Counted from the first letter of the stretch, positions 27,154 through 37,619 are shown. The stretch: DNA of 64,000 nucleotides from DYRB01 sp963709645 (GCA_963709645.1 CAVPXP010000003.1:124001-188000), one strand, 5' to 3'. The notes: generated by a model not told the origin, from the sequence alone. Translations and numbers: made by a program.

Positions 27154-27761
27154 TGGCCGGACTGCGGCTGCAAGGGGTGGCTCCGTACGGCCTGGAGCCC
27201 GTGGACCTGACCTTGAGGCCCGGCGAGCGGGTCTTCCTCTCCGGCCCCTCAGGCTCCGGCAAGAGCCTGTTGCTGCGCGCCATCGCCGATCTCGACCCTC
27301 ACCCCGGCGAGGTCTGGCTGAACGGCGTCCGACGCTCCGCCCTCCCCGCTCCGGAGTGGCGTCGCCGTGTCGCCCTGCTCCCGGCGGAGGCCCACTGGTG
27401 GGCCGACCTGGTGGGTGATCACCTCCCCAATACGGTCGGCCCGCTCCTCACGGACCTTGGCTTCGGCCCAGAGACCCTGGGATGGGCCGTTTCCAGGCTC
27501 TCCACCGGAGAGCGCCAGCGCCTGGCCCTCGCCCGGGTCCTGGCCAACAGGTCCGAGGCCCTGTTGCTGGATGAGGCCACCGCCAACCTGGACCCTCCCA
27601 ATCGCGAGCGGGTCGAGGTACTGGTGGAGGCCTACCGGGTCGAGCACGGCGCCGCCGTTCTCTGGGTCAGCCATGACCCGGATCAGCGGGCCCGACTGAG
27701 TGCACAGGGGGGCGGGCGCCGCTTGGTGATCCAAGACCGCCGCCTGGTGCCCGAGCCATGA
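27153..27761 (+). CDS. fetA: FetA-like ABC transporter ATPase
   Basis: ATPase (202 aa) of a two-component ABC exporter, in E. coli linked to iron export and oxidative stress tolerance. Walker A GPSGSGKS, signature LSTGERQRLALAR, Walker B ALLLDEATANLD and the switch His in WVSHD are all present. It overlaps trmB upstream and fetB downstream (ATGA), so the operon is tightly coupled. Assignment to FetA rests on the fetB partner. Confidence 0.88.
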   Translation: MAGLRLQGVAPYGLEPVDLTLRPGERVFLSGPSGSGKSLLLRAIADLDPHPGEVWLNGVRRSALPAPEWRRRVALLPAEAHWWADLVGDHLPNTVGPLLTDLGFGPETLGWAVSRLSTGERQRLALARVLANRSEALLLDEATANLDPPNRERVEVLVEAYRVEHGAAVLWVSHDPDQRARLSAQGGGRRLVIQDRRLVPEP

Positions 27762-28567
27762 GCCTGATCCTGCTCAGCCCCTTGGACCTGGCCCTGGCCG
27801 CCGGACTGGTCCTGTTGCTGGCCTTGCTGTCCTGGCGCCTTCATCTGGGCGTAGAGCGGCGGGTCCTCGTCGCGGCGGCCCGCAGTGCCGTACAGCTGAG
27901 CCTCATCGGCTATGTTCTGCATGCGCTTTTCGCCACCACCCACCCCGGGCTTATTGGGCTCATGGCGCTGGTCATGCTCGCCTTCGCCGGCTGGGAGGCC
28001 ATGTCGCGCCAGAAGCACCGCTATCGGGGACCCTGGGGCTACGGCATCGGAACCCTGTCCATGTTTCTTTCCTCCTTCAGCGTCCTGGTACTGGCGCTGA
28101 CCGTGATCATCGGGGTCAAGCCCTGGTACCAGCCGCAGTACCTGATCCCGCTGCTGGGCATGCTGCTGGGCAACACCATGAGCGGAGTCGCCCTGGCCAT
28201 GGACAACCTGACGCGCAACGCCTGGGAATCCCGCGGGCGCATCGAGGCTCGCCTGATGCTGGGTGCGACCTGGGACACGGCCATCGCGGAGCTTCGCCGC
28301 GACTCACTGCGCGCAGGGCTCATCCCCATCGTCAACGCCATGGCCACAGCCGGGGTGGTCAGCCTGCCGGGGATGATGACCGGGCAGATCCTCGCCGGCA
28401 GCCCACCCATCGAGGCGGCCAAGTACCAGCTGCTGGTAATGTTCCTGATCTCCGGCGGGACCGGACTGGGCAGCACCGCGGCGGTGTGGATCGGATCGCG
28501 GCGGCTGTTCGACGAGCGCCACCGGCTGCGGTTGGACCGACTGCGGGCGCCGGACGGGAAGGGGTAA
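27758..28567 (+). CDS. fetB: FetB-like (UPF0014) permease
   Basis: Membrane permease (269 aa) of the UPF0014/FetB family, partner of the preceding ATPase. Several membrane spans are visible and the family motif IPLLGMLLGNTMSGVALAMDNL is followed by EARLMLGATWDTAI, RAGLIPIVNAMATAGVVSLPG and MMTGQILAGSPPIEAAKYQ. Family members are reported to export iron. Last gene of the thiS operon; a REP-like hairpin follows 35 bp later. Confidence 0.92.
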   Translation: MSLILLSPLDLALAAGLVLLLALLSWRLHLGVERRVLVAAARSAVQLSLIGYVLHALFATTHPGLIGLMALVMLAFAGWEAMSRQKHRYRGPWGYGIGTLSMFLSSFSVLVLALTVIIGVKPWYQPQYLIPLLGMLLGNTMSGVALAMDNLTRNAWESRGRIEARLMLGATWDTAIAELRRDSLRAGLIPIVNAMATAGVVSLPGMMTGQILAGSPPIEAAKYQLLVMFLISGGTGLGSTAAVWIGSRRLFDERHRLRLDRLRAPDGKG

Positions 28568-28602
28568 CGGATCGAGAGTCGAATAGGCTGAAGACGAACC
28601 GC

Positions 28603-28665
28603 GTGCGGTTAGGGCGCGCCAACGCAAGGCGCAAACCGCCAGATGGGGTGGTGTGCGCCTAACCG
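28603..28665. repeat. REP-like palindromic element
   Basis: A hairpin with arms GCGGTTAGGGCGC and GCGCAAACCGC, followed by an inverted copy of the first arm (GTGCGCCTAACCG near 28653-28665). It lies in the 91 bp between convergent fetB and the small gene at 28659 and overlaps the 3' codons of the latter. It resembles dispersed REP elements; copy number cannot be judged from one window. Confidence 0.55.
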
Positions 28666-28904
28666 GAGCGATAGCTTTGGCCTACCGAGAGAGCCTGATC
28701 GAGGAGGACTAGGGCCTCCTCTAGCGTCAGGCGCACTTCCTCAGTAAGGCGTGACAGGACCGGATCCGCCTCGCCGGCCAGTTCGTGAACGTCCTCGGCC
28801 GGCGACTGGGCGTTGAGCTCCCCTTCCACCAGCAGTTCTTCGGATAGGCCCAGCAGGCCAAGGTCGGTGGCAGTGAGATGCTTGAGATGGATACCGCGGG
28901 TCAT
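28659..28904 (-). CDS. hypothetical small protein
   Basis: 81 residues, rich in Leu and Glu, with a predicted-helical look: MTRGIHLKHLTATDLGLLGL and later LTEEVRLTLEEALVLLDQAL. I recognise no family. Its last codons run into the REP-like element. An 11-bp inverted repeat lies 23-63 bp upstream of its start. Coding status is likely from composition, not proven. Confidence 0.5.
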   Translation of the reverse strand: MTRGIHLKHLTATDLGLLGLSEELLVEGELNAQSPAEDVHELAGEADPVLSRLTEEVRLTLEEALVLLDQALSVGQSYRSG

Positions 28905-28926
28905 GGCATCGACGGGTTGGGGAAGG

Positions 28927-28967
28927 CCGGCAAGGGCTCCAGTATATGCGAGGCAGGCCCTTGCCGG
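28927..28967. repeat. inverted repeat upstream of the small gene
   Basis: Perfect 11-bp arms CCGGCAAGGGC (28927-28937) and GCCCTTGCCGG (28957-28967), 19 bp apart, with an AT-rich core containing TATAT. It could be an operator for the minus-strand gene starting at 28904, or a leftover terminator of the region upstream. Confidence 0.5.
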
Positions 28968-29010
28968 GAAAGGGTTTCTCCATGCTCTGGATGCCAGCCG
29001 CCGGGGTCGC

Positions 29011-29139
29011 CTAAAAATCCAGCGAGCCCCGCATCCGGATCTGCCGCCCGAGCCCGATGACCGGCGCCAAACCCTGATCGAAGGGGTCTAAACTGCCGCA
29101 GTTCCCCGCATCAGCGCAAACCTCGCAGGCTCCGTCCAT
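29011..29139 (-). pseudogene. C-terminal remnant of an outer-membrane beta-barrel protein
   Basis: On the minus strand a short frame ends in FDQGLAPVIGLGRQIRMRG and SLDF before a TAG at 29013-29011. The final aromatic residue and alternating pattern are those of an outer-membrane barrel C-terminus. Only about 40 residues are left and no start is visible. It lies just downstream of the broken TonB receptor and could be the relic of a second receptor. Confidence 0.4.
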
Positions 29140-29211
29140 GAGCCTGCTGAAGAATGTCGGCCATCCGGTCGCAGGACCTTGCGTCTCCGGACCGAAGAGC
29201 GTGCGGAGATG

Positions 29212-31562
29212 TCAGAACTTGACGGAAACGCCGGCGTAGAAGGTCCGGCCAGGTCCCGGCACAGGGGTGCCCCATTGCGGGTAGTTGCCGTCGGGCGGAA
29301 TCGTCATGGTGGTGCCCTGCCCGACATAGGCCCCGCCCAGAGGATCGTTATAGAAGCGGTCGAACAGGTTCTCGATACCGAGCTCCACACTCCAGGTCTT
29401 TTTCTCATAGCGGCTGCGCAGGTGAGCAAGCCCATAGCCCGCCGTTTCCATTTCGTTGCGCACCTGGGAGACGTCCTCCTTGGCCGCCACGAACTCGCCT
29501 TCCAGGGTATTGTGCCAGGGGCCGAGATCTTGCAGGAGGGACAGCTTGGCGTTCAGTGGCATGATGTTGTAGAGGTTGTCGCCGGTATCGTCGTTCTCGC
29601 CTTTGGTATAGCTCGCCACGGCCCTTAGCCGTGAAATCGCCGTAGCCGGTTCCTCTTGCCAGCACGTAGTGCGCCGAGAGGTCCACGCCGTAGAAATAGG
29701 CGGATTGGTTGAAATACTTGAGCACGGTGAAATTGTCGACCACAGGCACAATGCGGGGCGCGTTCGTCGCAGAGTCCCATTGCACCGCGTCGATGTAGTC
29801 CCGCACGTAGGTGTAGTAAGGCGTCACCTTGAGGCCCCATTGCTCCTTGTTGGCATCGTGCCAGTCGGCGGTGAGGCTCAGCGTGCCGGCCACCTCCGGG
29901 CTCAGGTCGAGGTTGCCCACATAGCCGTTGCCGTCACCGACGAAGTTGTTCATGAAGGCCGCCATCTGCCAGGTGGACCAGGTATAGCGCTCATACAGGT
30001 TGGGCGAGCGGGTCTTTTGCGCCAAGCCGATCTCGTAGGTCTGGGTGGCGCCCGGCATGAAACGGGCGATCCAGGACAGATCCCAGTTGAGGTCTGTCTG
30101 CTTGTGATCCTGGGAGTTGAAGAGCGCTGCATCCCGGGTTTGGTTGCCCATGCCGCCGACCCCGCTGGTCGGGTAGGTATCGAGGTTGTAGCCGTGCACC
30201 GGGCCTGCATCCATGTCCACGGCTTCAAGCCGCAGGCCCAGGATATTGCGTCCAGCGGTCCTTGCGGATTTCCCACTCGCCAAAGGCGCATAGCGGTCGC
30301 GCTGACCATCGTTGATGTTCCAGAAGGTGTAGGGCCACATGCCCGCGCCGGAGGGCGACCACCAATCGTCCAGGCGATAGCTCTGGTACTCGGCGCCGAC
30401 GCGCAGCAGGTCTCCCTTGGCCAGCGGGATTTCGGCGCTGACGGTGAGCCCGCCGTTCTTGCCGTCGGTGTCCATCGGCATACCGGCGGCACAACCGACC
30501 ATCTTGCCGTTGACCATCTCGGGTACCGGAGATCGGCGAACAGGCCGAGCCGTTGACTGCGGTGTCCCCACCGGAGCCGCTCGGCGGCTGTCCCGGGACC
30601 ATACCAATACCGCTTGTCGTCGCCGAAATCCATTTGGTGCTGGGTGTGCTCGTAATAGGCCCGTGCCTTCAGGGTGCCCCAGCCCAGATTGCCGGTATAG
30701 CCGAGGTTGAACTGGTCGCTGAGGTTGTCCGTCATGTCCATCCGCTGGTTCGGATAGTTTTCGTAGGGGATGTTCTGGCAGCCGTAGGTGAAGTCCACCA
30801 GATTGTCGGTGTCCTTCCACCCGAACTTGACGGACTGGTTGCTGGCCTCATAGGCGGTGGAGCCTACCTCGTCCAAATCGAGCGTGTGGCCTGCCCGGCC
30901 CGTGAAGGTGTAGTCCTTGAAGTCGCCGCCGGCCTTGTAGTTGTCGGACTGTGGCGTAGGAACCGGTGTAATTGAGGCTGATGCTGTCGGTGGCGTAGGT
31001 GCCGGAGAGATTCCCGCCCCAGCCATCGCCGTTGCTGCGATAGAACGCGCCCGCTTCCCCCGTCGCGAGGCGCTTGCCCGGGCTCGGCGAACGCCGGGGC
31101 CGCGGACTGCACCACGATGCTGCCGCCGATGCTGTCGCCGCCCACGCTCACCGGCGTGACACCGGCATAGACCTGCACGCTCTCCACCGCCGTGGGATCG
31201 ATGTAGGACAGCGGTGAATTCATGTGGTTGGGACAGGCGGCGACGAGGTCCATGCCGTCCACCTTGGTGCGCAGGCGGTCATCCGCCAGGCCGCGGATGA
31301 CCGGCAGGCTGGACACACCTCCGGCGCCATAGGCGCTCACGCCGGGAATGTCCGTGAGCAGGCTGGCGGTGTCGCTGGTGCGGGCGCGCTTGGGGGCAAT
31401 CTCTGCGGTGCCCAGGGTAGCCGTGGAACCGAGGGAGACATCCCGGTCGGCCGTGACCAGCACCTCCGGCAGCAGGGTCCCCGCCTCCTCCGCCGCGACG
31501 CCCCAGGCCGCGAGCACCCCCACTACCGCCAGAAACAAAGGTCGCCGTACCATCGTCATCAC
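29212..31562 (-). pseudogene. OprC/NosA-like TonB-dependent copper receptor (multiple frameshifts)
   Basis: Outer-membrane receptor of about 780 codons. It has a signal peptide (RRPLFLAVVGVLAAWGVAAE), a plug with IRGLADDRLRTKVDGMDL and the sequence CPNHM, which has the Cys-x3-Met spacing of the copper site of Pseudomonas OprC. Further in, GMPMDTDGKNGG resembles the second OprC copper motif. The barrel ends FYAGVSVKF. The frame changes at least four times (near 31085, near 30950, between about 30600 and 30500, and near 29640). One break fits a run of three G where two restore the family reading. Either a decayed gene or poor sequence. Likely imports copper, in a window that also holds the copper-dependent cbb3 oxidase. 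Confidence 0.75.
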
Positions 31563-31880
31563 CCCCCAACTTGTTGCTAAAAATGAACACGTTGCGGGAG
31601 TCTACATTGGCCAATAGGATCAAGAATGGAAGATAGCGTTTTCCTGACCAGAGTCAGGAGCAATTGGGTGCTATGCCACAATGGGGATGTCGTTCGACTC
31701 AGCGGTTGATCCGGACAAGCGTATCCAGCGGGGAACAGGGCCCGACGGCTGTTGCCCGCGCGATCCGTCTCTTGACCGCAACACCCACCCTGTTGGAGCG
31801 TTGCGGCGGCCCCTTCTCCCTCGGCCTTGCTGAGCCCCGGGTTCCAAGACCGCGGAACTGGCTGGCAGACCAGCTGGACT
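31563..31880. other. intergenic region upstream of the TonB receptor
   Basis: 318 bp between the receptor start and the RND pump stop. It should hold the receptor promoter. I see no clear -35/-10 pair, Fur box or other operator. Confidence 0.4.
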
Positions 31881-34800
31881 TCAGCCCCCGGCCGTTAGCG
31901 TCGCCGGACGGCGCACTAGCCGCCGCAGCAGCAGCATCACGTCGTCTACCAAGGTGAAGACCACGGGGATGACCAGCAGGCTAAGGAAGGTGGAGGTGAT
32001 GAGCCCGCCGATCACCGCGATGGCCATGGGCGAGCGGAAGCTCGGGTCCGCACCCAGGCCCAAGGCGACCGGGAGCATGCCCGCCCCCATGGCGATGGTG
32101 GTCATGAGGATCGGCTGGGCGCGCTTGTGGCAGGCGTCGAGGATAGCCTCCAACCGCGCCATGCCCCGCTCGCGCCGCGCCATCACGGCGTACTCCACCA
32201 GCAGGATGGAGTTCTTGGTGACGATGCCCATCAGCATCAGGAGCCCGATGATGGACGGCATGGAGAAGCTGTTGCGGGTTGCGAGCAGGGCAATGAAGGC
32301 CCCGCCCAGGGACAGCGGCAGGGCAGCCAATATGGTGAGGGGCTGCAGGAAGTCGTGGAAGAGCAGGACCAGGACCACGTAGATGCACATCACCCCGATC
32401 AGCATGGCGGTACCGAAGCTGTCGAACAGCTCGGCCATGCGCTGGGCGTCGCCCTGCTGGACCCGATCCACACCGGCGAGCGGAGATGTGCCAGGGACGG
32501 CAGGGCGTCGGCCTGGGCCATGACATCCCCGATCAGCCGCCCGCCCAGCTCGACGTCGATGTTCACGTTGCGCTGACGGTCCACGCGGTTGATCTGGGCT
32601 GGGCCGCTGGCCAGGGTCAGGCCGGCCACGGCGCTCAGGGGGACTGGCCCCAGCTTGCCCGGGACCCGTAGTTGGGCGATGGCCTCCAGGTCCTGCCGCA
32701 GGGCCCCGTCCAGGCGTACCCGGATGGGAATCTGGCGCTGGGGCAGGTTGAGCTTCGGCAGATTGACCGCGAAGTCTCCGGAGGTGGCCACCCGCACCGC
32801 CCCGGCCAAGGCCGCGGTCGTGACGCCTAGATCCGCGGCGCGGGCGAAGTCCGGGCGGATCTGGATCTCGGGGCGCTGCAGGCTGGCCCCAGAGGTGACG
32901 TTGCCGATCCCCGGCAGGCCGCGCAAGTCCCGCTCTACCGCCCGCGCCGCGGCCTCCAGGGCAACCGGGTCCTCCCCCGCCAGGGAGACCTGGAGTTTCT
33001 CTCCCGCGTGACCACCCCCGATGGAGACCCGTGTCCCGGGCAGGGCCTGGAGCCGCTCGCGGATCTCCGTCTCCACTTGGGCCTGGGTCCGTGGACGCTG
33101 GCTGCGGTGCACCAGCTTGAGGGTCAGGGTGGCAAGGCGCACATCCTTGCCGCCCCCCTCGCCAAGGGGACCCTGAGCGGCGCTCCTGCCCACCGAGGTG
33201 AAGACCCCGGTGATGTCCCGGGCCGGCTCCTCGGCCGCTGTTCCGGACGCGGCTCTACCTCCTCCATCCCTGGAGTCGTGCCTCTTCCCGGGACTTCCAC
33301 GTCCCTGTGGGTCGTCCCCTGCCGGCTCCTGCCTCTCCCCGGGACTTCCACGTCCCTGTGGGTCGTCCATCACGGGCTGGAGCAGGGCCCGGGCCTGGGC
33401 CGCAGCCCTGATGGTGTCGTCCAGCGCGCTCCCCGGGGGCAGCTCCAGCTTGACGATGGACCTGACTGAGATCGGCAGCGGGGACGAAGCCCTTGGGGAG
33501 CAGGGGGACCAGGGCCAGGGAGCCGACGAAGAACAGGGTGGCCGCCAGGGCCGTGGTCTTGCGGTGGGCCAGGCACCAGCGGGCCGCAGCCAGATAGGTG
33601 GTCATGATGACCCCGTCGCGGTTGGGCTCGGGGTGGGCCTTGAGGAGGTAGGCAGCCATCATAGGGGTCAGCAGCCGCGCCACCAGGAGCGAGGCCAGCA
33701 CCGCCACCGCCGCGGTGATGCCGAACTGGACGAAGAACTTGCCCGGGACCCCGCCCATGAAGGCGGTAGGCAGGAAGACCGCGACCAGGGTGAAGGTGGT
33801 GGCGATGACCGCCAGCCCGATCTCGTCCGCCGCCTCCATGGCCGCCTGGAAGGGCGGCTTGCCCATGCGCAGGTGGCGGACGATGTTCTCGATCTCGACG
33901 ATGGCATCGTCCACCAGGATCCCCACCACCAGGGCCATGGCCAGCAGGGTCAGGATGTTGAGGCTGAACCCGAACCATAGCATGACGGCGAAGGTCGGGA
34001 TGATGGACAGGGGCAGAGCGACGGCGGCCACCAGGGTGGCGCGCCAGTCGCGCAGGAACCAGTAGACCACCAGGATCGCGAGGATGGCCCCCTCGTAGAG
34101 CAGCTCCATGGACCCCGAGTAGTTGTCCTCTACCGAGTCGACGGTGTTGAAGGCCTCGCGGATCTGCACCTGGGGGTGGGCCTCGGCCAGCCGCGCCACC
34201 TCCGCCGCCACCGCCCGCGCCACCGCCACCTCGCTCGCCCCCTTGATGCGCGTGACCTCGAAGGCCACCACCGGGGTCTCTCCTAGGAGGGCGAAGGCGC
34301 TGCGCTCCGCGATGCCGTCGCTGACGCTGCCCAGGTCCTTGAGGCGAACCCGGCGCCCATCGGCCAGCGGGATGTCCAGGTCCGCGATCCCGGCGACGCT
34401 CTCCACCGCCCCCAGGCTGCGTACCGACTGCACCACTCCACCGATGTCCCCGCGGCCGCCAGAGGCGTCCTGCTGCACCCGCTTGAGCTGGGCGGAGATG
34501 TCCCCGGCGGTCACCCCCAGGGCCTGCATGCGGGCACTGTCCAGGTCCACTTGGACCTCCCGGTCCACGCCCCCGACCCGCGCCACCTTGCCAACCCCCG
34601 GCACGGCCAGTAGGGCCTTGGAGACCTCGTTGTCCACGAACCAGGACAGGGCCGACTCGTCCATGCGCTCCGCGGCCACCGTGTAGGTCACGATGGCGCC
34701 GCCGGAGGTGGTGACCTTGGAGACCACCGGGTCGGTCAGGTCCTGGGGCAGCTCGGCGCGGACGGAGTCCACCGCGTTGCGAACCTCGTTGAGAGCCACC

Positions 34801-35105
34801 TCGGTGTCCTTGTCAATGTCGAACTCGATCTGGATGGTCGCCGAGCCGTCGGTCAGGGTGGTGCGGATGTGTTCGATGCCGCCAAGGGTCGCCACCTTGT
34901 CCTCGATCTTGCGCGCGACCTCCGTCTCCAGTTGGGTCGGGTCCGCCCCCTCCAGATTGGCGGTAACGATCACTGTGGGCAGCTCGATGTCGGGGAAGTT
35001 CTGGATCCCCAGGGCCCGAAAGCCCATCAGGCCGATGATGGTCAGCAGCGCAAAGAGCAGGATGGCCGGGACCGGATGGCGAATGGACCAGGCGGAGACG
35101 TTCAC
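31881..35105 (-). CDS. RND-family efflux pump, inner-membrane transporter (two frameshifts and a repeat insertion)
   Basis: Proton-driven tripartite efflux transporter of the AcrB/MdtBC type, about 1,070 codons. The N-terminus MNVSAWSIRHPVPAILLFAL, the proton-relay helix segment VVGILVDDAIVEIENI and the C-terminal MGIVTKNSILLVEYAVMARR are standard. The frame shifts near 33456 (before SIVKLELPPGSALDDTIRAA) and near 32482 (before DRVQQGDAQRMAELFDSF). Between LLQPVMD and ITGVFTSVG is an in-frame stretch of about 45 extra residues built from the 51-bp repeat at 33280-33368. Third gene of tetR-MFP-RND. Substrate unknown; no outer-membrane channel gene follows. Confidence 0.87.
33280..33368. repeat. 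51-bp-period repeat inside the RND gene
   Basis: Two 38-bp copies (33280-33317 and 33331-33368) that differ at one base, 51 bp apart. Each contains the short hairpin GGGAC-TTCCAC-GTCCC preceded by CCCGGG. In the pump frame the period is 17 codons and reads DDPQGRGSPG in both copies. It has the look of a palindromic element that landed in a gene in frame. Confidence 0.85.
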
Positions 35106-35111
35106 TTGTGA

Positions 35112-36276
35112 TCAACTCCGGCAGGACGCCGGTTCGACCTCCCCCTCCACCGCCGGGGGAGGGGGGCCGGCGGGGGCGAGGGCTTCCACCCGCACCAAGT
35201 CACCGTCGTTGAGGAAGGCCCCGCCGCGCTCGACGACGCGCGCATCGGGGCGCGCATCGGGGTCTAGACCGCTCAGAATCTCGACGCGGCCGTCGGCGCG
35301 CCGGCCGGTCTCCACCCTGACCTGGGCGACATGGTCCCCCTCGCCCACCCGGTAAACGTACGTATTGCCGTCGCGCAGGACGACCGCAGACTCCGGCAGG
35401 GTCAAGGCGGCCTGCCTACCCAGGCGAATGGTCCCACGGCCGAACATCCCCGCCCGCGCCGGGCTTCCAACCGGGACATCCACGTAAACCAGACCGTAAC
35501 GCGTGCTGCTGTCCAGCGTCGGGGCCGGGGTGCGTACCTGCCCGACGACGGTCTCGCCGCTGGGCAGACGGAGCGCCGCCTCCTGCCCGGGGCGAACCTG
35601 GGCGAGCTGCTCTGCGGTGACCTCCGCGCGCCACTCGACGCGCCCCTGGCGGACGATCCGCAGGAGCTCAGTCCCCGCCTGGACGACCATTCCGAGGGTC
35701 GCGGTGCGGGACGAGACAACGCCGTCGTCCACCGCCAGGATCCGGGTCTGCGCCACGCGGATGCCGCTCCATCTCAAGGGCCGCCTCGGCAGCCGCGAGG
35801 TTGGCCTTGGCCGCATCCTCTCCGATCAGGTATTGGGTCCGCTGCTGCTCCGACATGGCCCCGCGGTCCTTGACCGTGCGGGCTCGATCGGCATTCTCCC
35901 GCGCCTCCGCAAGGCTGGACCGGACCTGGGCCACCTTGGCCTCCTGCTGGGCCAGCTCGGCGCGCACCGTGTCATCCGCCAGACGCACCAGCTCCTGGCC
36001 CCGGTGGACCTGGTCGCCCACCTCGACACCGATCTCGACCACGCGCAGACCCCCGGTCTCGGCCGCGATCACACCCTCCTGCCAGGCATAGAGGCCACCG
36101 CCGGCCTCGATGACCTGCGGCCAATCCGCTTCGACTGGGGTGACCAGGGTGACCGCCAGGGCCGGCCGCGGTGACGGCGCTCCGTCCGTTGCCGCGACGG
36201 GGCGGTACAGGGCCGCCGCCACCAGTGCAGCGGCCCCGGCAAGCGCGGTCAGGCCGATCGCCAGGCCGGGCCTCAT
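35112..36276 (-). CDS. RND efflux membrane-fusion (adaptor) protein (frameshifted)
   Basis: Periplasmic adaptor linking the RND pump to an outer-membrane channel. The N-terminal half has a signal/anchor (IGLTALAGAAALVAAALY), a lipoyl half-motif (AETGGLRVVEIGVEVGDQVH) and a coiled coil (AELAQQEAKVAQVRSSLAEA). The second half, in another frame, has ILAVDDGVVSSRTATLGMVV and the barrel domain VYVDVPVGSPARAGMFGRG. The shift is near 35766, in the descending coiled coil. The start overlaps the tetR stop (ATGA) and the stop is 6 bp before the RND gene. Function follows from operon order. Confidence 0.88.
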
Positions 36277-36998
36277 GACGCACCCCCTAGCGTACCGTCC
36301 TGGACCTCACCAGGAGATAGCGATGTGCCCGGGTGCAGGCCGACCGCGCGGCAGATAAGGTCCGAAACCGTCCGGATTAACAGCTCGACACGCCCCGGGG
36401 TATAGCCGTCCCAACCCATTTGCCGCCACAGCACGGGCCGGGAAAAGACCAGATTGGAAACCTGACCGTAGAGCAGATTGGCCACCAGGCGACCGGATGA
36501 GTCACCTTCCGGAAGCCCTAAGGCCGCCGCTACTACCCGGGCCATCATCTCCATGATCGGCTCGGCGCGGCGCCGGTACAGCAGCTCGAACAGGTCCCCC
36601 GGCAGGGCCAGCTCCCGGGCCAAGAGGACGCTGAACCAGTGGGTGTGCTCATAGGTCGCAATGCGCCCCACCATCCCCGCAACGAGGATCTCAACCGCTT
36701 CCGCCAGCAGCGTGTGGTCGCCCCCGACGTGCGCCAGGAGAGTCGCCACCTTGGCCATTTGCTCCCGAAATCGCGCCTCGTCCTCGTCCATCACCGTCTC
36801 GAAGATGGTGCGGTAGAGGCCCTGCTTGCTGCCGAAGTGATAGCTGACGGCAGCGACATTGACCCCGGCCGCCGCGCTGATGTCGCGCACCGAGACACCC
36901 TTGAAGCCATGCTCCCCAAAGAGCCGCAGGGACGTATCAATGATCCGCTGGCGGGTCTCGGCGGTTCTGGGATCGGCAGGACGTGTGTCGAGTGGCAT
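36273..36998 (-). CDS. TetR-family repressor of the efflux operon
   Basis: DNA-binding regulator (241 aa). The N-terminal helix-turn-helix is RIIDTSLRLFGEHGFKGVSV then ISAAAGVNVAAVSYHFGSKQ, typical TetR. The C-terminal ligand domain resembles the CerR-type (TetR_C) group. First gene of the operon, overlapping the adaptor gene by 4 bp. The palindrome at 37059-37076, 61 bp upstream of its ATG, is the natural operator, so it is likely autoregulated and induced by the pump substrate. Confidence 0.92.
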   Translation of the reverse strand: MPLDTRPADPRTAETRQRIIDTSLRLFGEHGFKGVSVRDISAAAGVNVAAVSYHFGSKQGLYRTIFETVMDEDEARFREQMAKVATLLAHVGGDHTLLAEAVEILVAGMVGRIATYEHTHWFSVLLARELALPGDLFELLYRRRAEPIMEMMARVVAAALGLPEGDSSGRLVANLLYGQVSNLVFSRPVLWRQMGWDGYTPGRVELLIRTVSDLICRAVGLHPGTSLSPGEVQDGTLGGAS

Positions 36999-37058
36999 TG
37001 CGATGCTAGGAAAACGTGAGGGCGGGATAGGAGTGTACCCCGCCGCCTCACTTTTTCA

Positions 37059-37076
37059 AACAAACGATTGTTTGTT
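37059..37076. promoter_or_regulatory. candidate TetR operator
   Basis: The 18-bp AACAAACGATTGTTTGTT matches its own reverse complement at 16 of 18 positions. It is AT-rich in a GC-rich background and lies just upstream of the tetR start at 36998. Confidence 0.75.
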
Positions 37077-37190
37077 ACGAGGCGTGAAGCCGCGCCCACA
37101 GGGACAGAGGCCGCATGCCCGTTCGAACGAGCCTTGGGGTAACAAGGCCAACGCCCCGATGAAAGGGAACAGGCGCACCGCTCGCCGAGA

Positions 37191-37619
37191 TCAAGACCCT
37201 GCCAGAAGATCCAGGGTCAGCAGATCCCGTTCCCCGCCGTAGTACCGCCCAAGTGCCTCGGTGAATAGCTGAGAGCTTGGCGCCGCCGCCTCGAAAAGCG
37301 TCAGGCAGGAAAGAAACTTCAGGACATCCGGAAAACCGAAAATCTGCTCGGCCGTGCGCCCCCGGCAGTCCAGAACCAGGCGCACGCACAGTTCTAAGCG
37401 GGGCCCGAGAATGGGGTGGGCAAGATAGGCCTGGGCCTCGGCGATGGATGCGATTCCGTAGTGCCGGGCCGTCGGGCTCCAGCCCAGACCGCGCAACTGA
37501 GGAAAGACGTACCACATCCAGTGACTCGCCTTGCGCCCAGCCCGCAGCTCACGGATCACCCGCTCGTGGACGGGCCCCTGCGCATCGACGAACCGGGCCA
37601 AATCGAAAGGATCGTTCAT
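37191..37619 (-). CDS. DUF1810-family protein
   Basis: 142-residue protein with DLARFVDAQGPVHERVIREL, then HWMWYVFPQLRGLGWSPTAR and LEAQ-type helices, which identify DUF1810 (calpastatin-like). The family is widespread and of unknown function. It lies between the efflux operon and the homospermidine synthase gene, 41 bp after the latter's stop, and may be cotranscribed with it. Confidence 0.9.
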   Translation of the reverse strand: MNDPFDLARFVDAQGPVHERVIRELRAGRKASHWMWYVFPQLRGLGWSPTARHYGIASIAEAQAYLAHPILGPRLELCVRLVLDCRGRTAEQIFGFPDVLKFLSCLTLFEAAAPSSQLFTEALGRYYGGERDLLTLDLLAGS

